Source: Trypanosoma brucei gambiense DAL972
Lineage: Eukaryota > Euglenozoa > Kinetoplastea > Trypanosomatida > Trypanosomatidae
Length of the DNA stretch: 64,000 bases
NCBI RefSeq assembly: GCF_000210295.1
Contig: NC_026744.1
Coordinates: forward strand, 1,364,001 to 1,428,000
Direction of reading: 5' to 3'
How positions within the stretch are numbered: the stretch's first letter is position 1; the number at the start of each line of letters is the position of its first letter. Shown here piece by piece: positions 56,345 to 64,000 of this stretch. A model generated the notes under the pieces. It saw nothing but the letters and a program-made list of their open reading frames with translations. It was not told the DNA's origin and searched no databases. A program made the translations under genes and the position numbers.

Positions 56345-59300
56345 ATGCCGCCGCGACCAGCAAAGGGACGTGCCGCGTTGTCATTTGTTGCATCTCGTGG
56401 TATTCCAGACAGCTTAGAGAGTTTTTTGGGCGATTTTTCACAACCCGTCAAGAGCAACACAGAAGGGTCCGCTATGATGGAGGTGAATCTGAAGTTGCTG
56501 CAGAAAAGCAATGAAACAACCGTGCTCAAAGCTCTCGTGGAGCTGAACCGGGGGGCATCTGCTATGTCGGAGGAGGAGTTGGTGCATTACTTGCCGCAAG
56601 TCGTCGAGGCGGTCGTGCGGCACGCGGAGCACTCAAATGCATCGGTTCGCTCGGGTGTGTTTGCGCTACTGCATGAGTTTCTGTTACGCGGTTCATTGCT
56701 CCAACAAGCTGTGACCAAGCGCTTACCGAAACTTGCTTCTGCATGGGTAACTCGCATGTGTGACATGGAGCCGTCTGTACGCAGGGATGCATCGGATGCA
56801 TTTAACGCTGCATACACTACGGAAGTACTTAAGCAACATGCAGACAGTATTGTAACCGATCTTATTAGCAATTATGAGGAAATCATTGCCCAGAGCCGTG
56901 GAAAACCACTGCAGGATGACACGTTGGACCGTCGGTCGAACGCCCTCTACTCCTGCGTATGCGCTATGGGGCACATGTTACGTGTGGGTGCCCCTGCCTC
57001 GGCATGTCATAAGGTCATTGAGTTTGTAGAAGGGAATTCAGTGCAGCCGATTATGCCGCCACCTGAGGGGGTTACAAAAGGAAGTATGGTTGTTAAAGCT
57101 CCAGTTGTAAGGTCTGCTTCACTTATACTTCTGCGTGACATTCTTTCCTCAAAGCTGGCAACTTTAAGAGTTCATCAGCAGGTTTCTACTGCTTTATACA
57201 ACGCGATGTCCGACCGTTGCGCTGTGGTACTCCGTAGGGCGTGGGAGCTTCAACTACTTTGGTTTGGTAGTGACTCTTCCAGTGCATTGTCTCACATGCA
57301 AGGCGGATTTCTCCGTGTGGTGATGAACAGTATCACGGATTGCAACGACCCTGAGGTGGCAGAGATTATTTACCCGTCACTCGTACCATTGCTTGTCCCA
57401 GTCACTCGTTCTTCAGCCTTCGCCAGCGCGATTGAGGAATTCAGCGAGGTGCTTCAACGCAAGATCCTCAATGTCAGTGATGTGGTACAGCGGGAATGGG
57501 ATTTAGTGCTTTCCTCACTAATGCGTGTGTGGGAACTTCGGTGTGTCCGCTCAGCGAAGCTAGGGGAGGGACACGAACGCGAAGGCGCCACGATGTTTTC
57601 TTCTATAGTAGCAACACTGGCCACAGCTCTCGAACAACCAGCGCGGCGGGGACGGCTTCTCAGCACAACAGCCTCCGTCGTAGCACAGACATTGGAGCGT
57701 GTAGCTCGTCATACTGAGTGCTTCAGTGAATGTGTGCAACTCTTGTGTGGCCCCACGGACTCTTTTTCTCAACGGACTGGTGGAGGGGCAAACGCTGCAC
57801 TGGTGGAAAGCTTCGATGTACTTCAGGCGGCATTAATTGGCTCTTCTGTGAGTTTACCGGGCGTGCTTGTCGGGGCGGAAACGCTTATGGCAAAGTACGT
57901 GGAAAAGAAACAATGGAACATTCTTGCGGAACTGTTGCAGTCAATGACAGACGCGTATGGAAGTTGTGTTCGCGAAGAGCATGCACATTCTCCCGTGGGT
58001 ATCCCTTCTAAAGAGATTCAAAAACTTGTTACGAACGGTGTTTTACGTGCTGTGAGACTGAGCGTATCAGCAGAGCGGAAGGATAGTGACGGGGTGGAAC
58101 CGATGCACCCCCTTCATCGGGTTCTCTCTTACGTCCTACAGTGGAGTGACGATGATGCACTTAGTGAACTGCAACAGATCGCTGCCACCGTGGGACCGGG
58201 ACCGTTTTGGTTGAAGGATTTACTTCGAAGTCACGAGTTAAGGGATCCTGAGCGGTTGATCACTTTGTTTTCAAAAGCTTGTGAGGAAGCTGACTTTCGC
58301 ACAGTGGAGCTATGTGTGGATTCGCTTCTCGGCGAACAGGAGGTTAACCCCCGCCCACTGACGAGTGCCGAGAAGAAGGGGCTCAGGCAGGCTGTTCAGG
58401 AGTCGTTGCGGAAACTGCACCTGCTAGTGTCGGTTGACAACGATGAAAGTGAGGAAGAAGCAGAGGAGTCCTCCAAGGAAGGTGACAGCGGATCGGGTTA
58501 CGATGGCAGCGGGGCAGGTGACAGCAGTGGTGACGAAGGTAGCGAAGGCGCTGCGGAGGCTGACGGTAGTGGAAATGAAGGCGACTCAAATAACGGCACT
58601 TTGGTTCAACAGCAGCTCATCGCATGGGCGAGGTTTCTAGGGAATGGCGAGCCCTTCGCTTCACTTCTGGAAGTCAGTAGCGAGGACATCGATTTACCAA
58701 TGGTATTCCGCATCGTTGCTTCCATCGCTCCGCGGTTGCATGCAGAGCAATACATGTCTATTAAGGCACTTCGCATGGCCCTGCAAATGGAAGAGGACCC
58801 ACTTCTGGTGGCGATGTCAAAGAAAATACATTCTATCGATGCGAAGGCCTTCAATGTAGTCGTGGAGTCTATCGAACAACTGCTCAACTCGTACGGCGTC
58901 TCAGTGGAAGAGAGAGATACTGTATCACTGGAGTTGTTTGATAGTGTCATGAGCGACCCGCAGAGTAGCATCGCAGCGTGTGGGAGGCTGCAGCACATTG
59001 TGCCCTTCGCTTCTTGTAGTCTGATCCAAGGAATTGCGTGCAGCGGCGACGTCTGGTTGGAACACCAAGTTCACCTACGTGCAAATGTGGCTGCCACAGG
59101 GACTGGAAAAGTACCGTTTGCGTTGTTGGATCAGTACTCTCCACTATGCGGAATCGTACCATCAATGTTGCGTTGTGTACGAACCTCTCAACTGATTCAC
59201 TTGCTTGCTTCCTCGGTGGAACTTAACTCAGCGAGTGCCGCTGTTGTTGGGCGGCCCCTGTTGCACGCCGCCCGCGTGCAGGAGGTGCTGGCTGAGCCAA

Positions 59301-61465
59301 CGAGGAGGCTGCTCGTGACAAAGCTGCTGCCGCGTGTCTTACTCTCCATCTCATCGCCCAAAGAAGTAGACACACTGCTCCTACGCGGAGAGGAGGTGCA
59401 CAAACTTCTGTTTACGCTTGCTGTCGTGATCCGGGATACCGCAGTTCACTCCAGTGGTGACGCGTTCAACTCTAGCGTCCGGTGCATTGTAAGCACCATT
59501 ACACAGTGGATTGCCGAAGCCGCTCTCCTGCATGTGGGCGATGCGCCGACACATGAAGAAGCTATTCGCCATTATCGTGCGTTATTTTCTACACTGGATG
59601 AAGCTGCTGACATTGTTGGGGATTCTTTTCTCGCTAAAGTTCCTTCTGGCGAAGCTGCTTCTGCTATTCAAGAATCTATGTGCATGATCCCTACACTGCA
59701 TCCCAATACGGGATTGCTCGCGATGACGCTTCACAGGCATCTAAGTCATTTACCAGTTGTGAGGGGTGATACTGTCCGTCAGGTTATTGACTACGCCAGG
59801 AAAAAAAAGCCTCTCGATGGCCTCGAATTCCTGGCGGAACTCACTTCCAGTCGCATTATTGACACGGAAGCCTACAACGAGCTTGTGCGTGTCTTCACAC
59901 GCTTGCTAGCGAGTTCCTTCAGACTTCGCCATATGCCACCGAATAATTGCCTTGTTTCTCAAGCACCGAATGATGCACCCATTTCGTTATGCGATACTCA
60001 ACGTGCAGTTGTCGCCGTTGTTTCGGCAAGGCGTGGTATTAACTTGCACAACCGCGTTGATGATACGTTACGGAGCTCCATAAATCTTGTGCTGTTCGAC
60101 GCTGTGGCAGGATCCGTGGTTTCACTTAAGCAGGCGAACGAGGAGGAACTGTCACTCATGACTAAACTCATTGCCTTCACCTCGAACTGCCTTAGTGATT
60201 TGGGCTCGTCGGATGTGACGGTTCTGCGGGCTTCGGAGGTAAGCGTCACGAAGGTGGCTGCAGTTATGAATTATGCCTATCAGTGGCTCTGCGCCACCTC
60301 TATTACTCGGTTAGACAGCATTGGGATGGAGACTGTGACAAGTGCTATTCGCGCTATAGCGCTGCTTTCTAACTTAACACTGGTGCGCTCTGGGTTCGTT
60401 CTGCTTCCCATCATGCGGCAGATAACAGGAAGACGCTCAATGAAGGACATTCGGGAGGAGTTTAGTTCAAAGTCACCGGCAAAAGCAATAATATTCCGGA
60501 GGCAGGCGGCTGTCATTGCCAAAACGAACAAGCAAAAGTTAACCCTCTTTCCGCATTTGCTTGCGTGGTGTGTAACGCTCAGTGGTCCTGTGCAGGAGCG
60601 TGTAAGCAAAGAATGGCGAGAGGAAGTTTTTCAACTTCTTGACGTCTTATGCGCACTATTGCTTTCCCCGGCTGTACCAGGAAGCAAGCGGGTTGAAAAT
60701 ACATACCTTTGTAACGGTAATGGTAGTAGTGGTGCTGGTGAGCAGCTGGGTTTCGAAATAATTGCGTTAACACGTCCCAATGCAGCAGATCCCATGCGTG
60801 AGTTGGCGAAGGGCGCCGCCGCCGTCTTTGCCCTTTTGTTGCAGAGCAGCACACTTTCCATCGTCAAGAGTTGGCTTGAGACTGTGGAGCGAAAACTGCA
60901 GGACTATTTTTATACATTTGTAGAGGAGCACTTGTCACCATGTCTCATACGAGAGAGCCTCCTCATGGTGTTAAGCAAGAACCCAACCGGGGGCTCGACC
61001 TTCGACGTGAACGAAAGGTACACCGTGTCCGTGTGCACCTTGAGGAATCGCATTACACTTAAATATACGGTGGAAGATACAGATTCAACGGTTCATATAG
61101 AATTTAAGCCTGATTTCCCGTTAAGGCCCCCGGTGGTCACATGTGAAAAGACACGGGGCTGCGGGGTATCCGCGGACAAATGGCACGTGTGGATGCGGAA
61201 AATGACTGTATTGCTTTTCGGTGGGTCATCCAATGTATGGGACTGTGTGATGCTCTTCGGCAGGAATATGGACGAGCACTTTTCCGGTAAAGATCCTTGC
61301 CCCATTTGTTTTGCTATCGTTTCAGCTTCGAGTAATCGTCTTCCCGATATGCAGTGTGCAGTGTGCCGTAACTCTGCAATACACTCCGATTGCCTCTACT
61401 CGTGGTGGGCGACCGGGGGGCGAACCGTGTGCCCACTTTGTCGTTCCCCATGGGTAGCAACCTAA
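56345..61465 (+). CDS. LTN1: Listerin E3 ubiquitin ligase (LTN1), ribosome-associated quality control
   Basis: 1706 residues from the ATG at 56345 (earlier frame codons offer only GTG). The start region (FVASRGIPDSLESFLGDF, then KKSNETTVLKALVELN-like EVNLKLLQKSNETTVLKALVEL) matches the Listerin N-terminal domain that touches the 60S subunit with NEMF. The middle is a long HEAT solenoid. An acidic Ser/Gly/Glu/Asp insert sits near residues 700-755. The C terminus has an RWD-like domain (YTVEDTDSTVHIEFKPDFPLRPPVVTCE) and a RING: CPICFAIV, MQCAVCRN, IHSDCLYSWW, CPLCRSPW. Listerin ubiquitinates nascent chains on stalled 60S subunits. Length is normal (human 1766). Confidence 0.93.
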   Translation: MPPRPAKGRAALSFVASRGIPDSLESFLGDFSQPVKSNTEGSAMMEVNLKLLQKSNETTVLKALVELNRGASAMSEEELVHYLPQVVEAVVRHAEHSNASVRSGVFALLHEFLLRGSLLQQAVTKRLPKLASAWVTRMCDMEPSVRRDASDAFNAAYTTEVLKQHADSIVTDLISNYEEIIAQSRGKPLQDDTLDRRSNALYSCVCAMGHMLRVGAPASACHKVIEFVEGNSVQPIMPPPEGVTKGSMVVKAPVVRSASLILLRDILSSKLATLRVHQQVSTALYNAMSDRCAVVLRRAWELQLLWFGSDSSSALSHMQGGFLRVVMNSITDCNDPEVAEIIYPSLVPLLVPVTRSSAFASAIEEFSEVLQRKILNVSDVVQREWDLVLSSLMRVWELRCVRSAKLGEGHEREGATMFSSIVATLATALEQPARRGRLLSTTASVVAQTLERVARHTECFSECVQLLCGPTDSFSQRTGGGANAALVESFDVLQAALIGSSVSLPGVLVGAETLMAKYVEKKQWNILAELLQSMTDAYGSCVREEHAHSPVGIPSKEIQKLVTNGVLRAVRLSVSAERKDSDGVEPMHPLHRVLSYVLQWSDDDALSELQQIAATVGPGPFWLKDLLRSHELRDPERLITLFSKACEEADFRTVELCVDSLLGEQEVNPRPLTSAEKKGLRQAVQESLRKLHLLVSVDNDESEEEAEESSKEGDSGSGYDGSGAGDSSGDEGSEGAAEADGSGNEGDSNNGTLVQQQLIAWARFLGNGEPFASLLEVSSEDIDLPMVFRIVASIAPRLHAEQYMSIKALRMALQMEEDPLLVAMSKKIHSIDAKAFNVVVESIEQLLNSYGVSVEERDTVSLELFDSVMSDPQSSIAACGRLQHIVPFASCSLIQGIACSGDVWLEHQVHLRANVAATGTGKVPFALLDQYSPLCGIVPSMLRCVRTSQLIHLLASSVELNSASAAVVGRPLLHAARVQEVLAEPTRRLLVTKLLPRVLLSISSPKEVDTLLLRGEEVHKLLFTLAVVIRDTAVHSSGDAFNSSVRCIVSTITQWIAEAALLHVGDAPTHEEAIRHYRALFSTLDEAADIVGDSFLAKVPSGEAASAIQESMCMIPTLHPNTGLLAMTLHRHLSHLPVVRGDTVRQVIDYARKKKPLDGLEFLAELTSSRIIDTEAYNELVRVFTRLLASSFRLRHMPPNNCLVSQAPNDAPISLCDTQRAVVAVVSARRGINLHNRVDDTLRSSINLVLFDAVAGSVVSLKQANEEELSLMTKLIAFTSNCLSDLGSSDVTVLRASEVSVTKVAAVMNYAYQWLCATSITRLDSIGMETVTSAIRAIALLSNLTLVRSGFVLLPIMRQITGRRSMKDIREEFSSKSPAKAIIFRRQAAVIAKTNKQKLTLFPHLLAWCVTLSGPVQERVSKEWREEVFQLLDVLCALLLSPAVPGSKRVENTYLCNGNGSSGAGEQLGFEIIALTRPNAADPMRELAKGAAAVFALLLQSSTLSIVKSWLETVERKLQDYFYTFVEEHLSPCLIRESLLMVLSKNPTGGSTFDVNERYTVSVCTLRNRITLKYTVEDTDSTVHIEFKPDFPLRPPVVTCEKTRGCGVSADKWHVWMRKMTVLLFGGSSNVWDCVMLFGRNMDEHFSGKDPCPICFAIVSASSNRLPDMQCAVCRNSAIHSDCLYSWWATGGRTVCPLCRSPWVAT

Positions 61466-61923
61466 CGGCATTTGCCTCGTGTTGCCAGTGTGTGGTGTTT
61501 CGAGGATATTGTGAACAAATGCTTCACTTTACCGTCGTTGTTGACTCCTTCCTTTTTTCAAACACATATGTCTGGTACCAAAGGCTCTTGGTGCCATTTA
61601 CTGGAACGTTTTGTTGACCCTCCTGAAGTGTAATTGGTGTGCAAAGTGTGTCTTGAAGTGGATCTGTTACATCGTGCATCACAGATAGCTATCTTTCAAC
61701 GTCGAATCTGCATTTTTTTTTTCCGTTAAAGCTAGGAAGGTAGACATAAAAATACCCATATATATATATATATATACATTTATATATATTCAGCGTGATC
61801 GTGGTTACGGTAGTTTAGTTCTTCCGTCCAACATAAACCTGTTTGCATCGATCCCTATTACTGCTAGCTTTTGCTCGTTGTCGGTGCCATCACCGTTGCT
61901 GCCGCGCAACTTCGTTTTTGGCA
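61466..61923. other. Spacer with TA repeat; no gene
   Basis: (TA)n at about 61759-61776, T-run at about 61712-61721. Confidence 0.7.
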
Positions 61924-62868
61924 ATGGGGCCCCGCATATATCCGTTACAGCGCGAGTCACCATCCTCTCCCTCTGCTCGTGCTATCTTTGAGCGCACACG
62001 GCGGATGCATGCCGGGACTTTGAATATTTTCGCTGAGAACAACGGCGAGTGCGATGCGCAACCAAAACCGCAAACTCCACAACCAGAGCATGAGGCACGC
62101 AACGTGCAGCGCAATGAGGAGTCACAGGAGACAAGGGAATTCGGCTGGCCGCACCTTCGTCGTGTACGTTTGCCTACGCGACACGAAACACCGCAGGGTC
62201 TTCACCAGGTTCCCAGTGCTGCGGGGAAGGTTCAGCACATTCAAGTTGTCGGCGTTACTGACTCCTATAAGGATCCGGCGATGATGACGCCGCGGCGCAC
62301 AGGATTACGCTGCTTTTCCCGTAGCCACTCCACTTCTATGAGCGAAATAATGTGTCACGAGGAACGCGGCTGGTCACCTTCTCTACCGGCCTCTGTTGCG
62401 GGTAGCGCACCGGTCAGTAGGAGTAGCAGCCGCTGCAGTTCCCGAGGATGTAGGCGAGTGGCTGATTACACCCCGCAGGAGCGCTTTTTTCAAGCTGTGC
62501 GAGATCATGTGCAGCGCAGACGCGGGGGTGCAACGGAATTTTACGTAAATCTTGCACGTGGGCTGGTGGGGTCGGTTCCACGAAGTCGTGCAGAGATGAC
62601 ACCTCGCCCGTGGCGTCTGGATGAGGGGCCGGTAATTCACAAGTTGACACTCGGCAGTTTCAGGGAACAGTTGCAGTCCTTAACGGGAATTGAGGTTTCC
62701 TTGGTAGAATTGGCGCAGATGGTGTGGGGAAAAGAGGAGTTCGAGCGGAAGGTACAAGAATGTCCAGACGAAGAGCAGTTGGCAAGTCTTAGGGTAACTT
62801 ACCGCGAGTTTTCCACAGCATTCGGGGATAGCCCGTCTGGTGATAAATTTGCGACCTTCAAGATATAA
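61924..62868 (+). CDS. Basic protein of unknown function
   Basis: 314 residues from the ATG at 61924; the longer frame to 61843 starts with TTG. Residues 1-~190 are disordered (Arg, Ser, Pro, Gln), with a Ser-Arg stretch near 160-175 (SRSSSRCSSRGCRR) that could be a target of SR-type kinases. From ~180 a folded part reads YTPQERFFQAVRDHVQRRRGG, FYVNLARGLVG, and LGSFREQLQSLTGIEVSLVELAQMVWG, alpha-helical in appearance. No domain recognised. No signal peptide or membrane span. Confidence 0.6.
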   Translation: MGPRIYPLQRESPSSPSARAIFERTRRMHAGTLNIFAENNGECDAQPKPQTPQPEHEARNVQRNEESQETREFGWPHLRRVRLPTRHETPQGLHQVPSAAGKVQHIQVVGVTDSYKDPAMMTPRRTGLRCFSRSHSTSMSEIMCHEERGWSPSLPASVAGSAPVSRSSSRCSSRGCRRVADYTPQERFFQAVRDHVQRRRGGATEFYVNLARGLVGSVPRSRAEMTPRPWRLDEGPVIHKLTLGSFREQLQSLTGIEVSLVELAQMVWGKEEFERKVQECPDEEQLASLRVTYREFSTAFGDSPSGDKFATFKI

Positions 62869-63728
62869 AAAGGGGTCTTTCTGAAAATATTGTGTTGCAT
62901 CTACAGGCGTTCCCATAGCTTCTCACCACCTGGGGTGCGAGGGACCATCTATTTGGTTTAATTTAATTTTTTTTTGTGACGCTGGCAACCATAATTGTAC
63001 TATGTGCCATTAGGTAATGTGAGGGCGTATTAAAAGTGAAGAATGAGTAGAAGAATGACACGGGAAGGAGAGGGGACAATTCGTGTTTGGTAGTGAACAA
63101 TGGAAGGGAGACGTGTGCTTCTTCTTTTCATACTCTGCCTTTTAACTGAAGGGAGTTTCCCCTTCATTCCGCGCTCCCATTGTTGTTCTCGCGGTTTCAT
63201 GTACTATTGCTACCGGTGTTGTTGTTGTTGATTTTGTTTTGATTATAGAGGGATATCCATAGAGGTAAAAGATTCTACTCCTACAAAACATGCACACATT
63301 GTTTCTTGACCCTTTTCGTTCGCTTCAACATCTCTGTACGTCGGGTTTGTTTGACTCCCTTTTTTCGGTGTCATTTATTTTCCCCCCTCCGAATTTCTTT
63401 TTTTTTTTTAGAAACATATCACATTATGTTGTATTTGTGTGTACGTGTTCATGCATAGATGCTTTGACATCTACGGGGCCGCAATGATTGTTCGTGTTGA
63501 TTTTTGCGGTGTATGCAATCCGTTACCACGAAGGTGCGATCCACAATTCAGTGCATGTGGTGTGTGCCATCGGCTCCATCCGCTTTTTCGCTTCTTCTAC
63601 AGCTATTTCTTTCTTCCATTTTGTTCTTGTTATTATCCCTCCCCCCTGAACATCTCGTTTACACCGCTTGCAGATTTATTTCCTGGGGGCTCGTTGCTGT
63701 AAAAGAAAAAATAATAATAACATCTTGA
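62869..63728. other. Spacer; pyrimidine tract and acceptor before the next gene
   Basis: T-runs (about 63402-63410) and a pyrimidine-rich stretch at 63600-63668 leading to an AG at 63672-63673. Confidence 0.65.
63672..63673 (+). promoter_or_regulatory. Candidate spliced-leader acceptor
   Basis: ACACCGCTTGCAG after a long pyrimidine stretch. No ATG lies between it and the next start at 63729, so it would give a clean 56-nt 5' UTR. Confidence 0.55.
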
Positions 63729-64000
63729 ATGAAAGTGGACAGCCTTCTGTCTCCTCGAAGTGCGTTCAGCACTGAAAATGACCCCTGTGGCTCCGTTGAG
63801 AGCGTCGCAAATGATGTGGCATCCGCTAGCGATGTTGTTGTCGCGTATCCTCAACCTGGAAAGCGATGGAGCAGAATTATTGCGGGGCCTGAACTGGTTG
63901 GGATGTCTTTGAAAGAAAATCAGATTAAGGATGGGAAGGCTCTGTGTATATATGGTCATTGTTTCGACGATGGAATCATCGACTACATTACAAACGAAGT
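63729..64000 (+). CDS. 5' part of an unknown gene, cut by the right edge
   Basis: A frame opens at the ATG at 63729 and has no stop through base 64000 (90 codons so far). It begins MKVDSLLSPRSAFSTEND and continues through a Ser/Asp/Val-rich stretch to IIAGPELVGMSLKENQ and CIYGHCFDDGIIDY. Codon use is like the neighbouring genes, and a pyrimidine-AG signal lies 55 nt upstream. The N terminus is disordered-looking; the last 40 residues could start a folded domain. Too short to name. Confidence 0.7.
   Translation, partial: MKVDSLLSPRSAFSTENDPCGSVESVANDVASASDVVVAYPQPGKRWSRIIAGPELVGMSLKENQIKDGKALCIYGHCFDDGIIDYITNE

Overview
The window looks like nuclear DNA of an African trypanosome of the Trypanosoma brucei group. 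Every convincing gene lies on the + strand, none has a recognisable intron, and most are preceded by a pyrimidine tract plus AG of the kind used for spliced-leader trans-splicing. Spacers are rich in poly-T, TA and GT simple repeats. The left edge carries the 3' part of an ingi-type non-LTR retrotransposon (RNase H plus a C2H2 array). The layout is one stretch of a polycistronic unit; I see no strand switch, tRNA, rRNA or CRISPR.

Layout: 1-2.2 kb retroposon remains, including a Pr77/HDV-ribozyme-like fold at 2091-2151. 2.8-4.2 kb mitochondrial dehydrogenase-kinase-like protein with an altered N-box. 4.2-7.9 kb long spacer with a (GT)27 tract. 7.9-15.4 kb AP180/CALM endocytic adaptor, a small basic RGG-type protein, ribosomal protein uL22, a helical probable mitochondrial protein, and a type I membrane protein. 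17.1-26.6 kb membrane-anchored J-domain protein, a compact MYCBP2-like RING-Cys-relay ubiquitin ligase, a DUF3592-like membrane protein, enkurin, a VP39-fold cap 2'-O-methyltransferase, and a WD40 protein. 27.5-36.8 kb ankyrin-TPR protein, an unknown, a phosducin-like protein, a double AAA+ ATPase and a HEAT-repeat phosphatase-scaffold-like protein. 36.8-40.8 kb is a 3.9 kb low-complexity spacer. 40.8-49.2 kb TFIIS-like factor, RBBP4/MSI1-like WD40, DBP9/DDX56-like helicase, and a PPP phosphatase with an FHA-like N terminus. 50.2-63.7 kb outer-arm dynein intermediate chain DNAI1, an SCP/FCP1-type phosphatase, a possible small membrane protein, Listerin (LTN1), an unknown, and the 5' part of a gene cut by the right edge.

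The genes do not form a pathway, as is normal in trypanosome transcription units. Themes can still be grouped: flagellum/axoneme (enkurin, DNAI1), RNA and chromatin (cap methyltransferase, TFIIS, RBBP4-like, DBP9-like, SCP-like), translation and quality control (uL22, LTN1), chaperones (J-protein, ankyrin-TPR, phosducin-like), endocytosis (CALM), and signalling (PDK-like, FHA-PPP).

The most interesting items are the compact single-cell version of the MYCBP2 RING-Cys-relay module, the FHA-like/PPP phosphatase fusion, the Pr77-like ribozyme fold, and two ATP-binding enzymes with altered catalytic residues (PDK-like and AAA+ D2). Function calls rest on motif reading by eye; no database search was possible.
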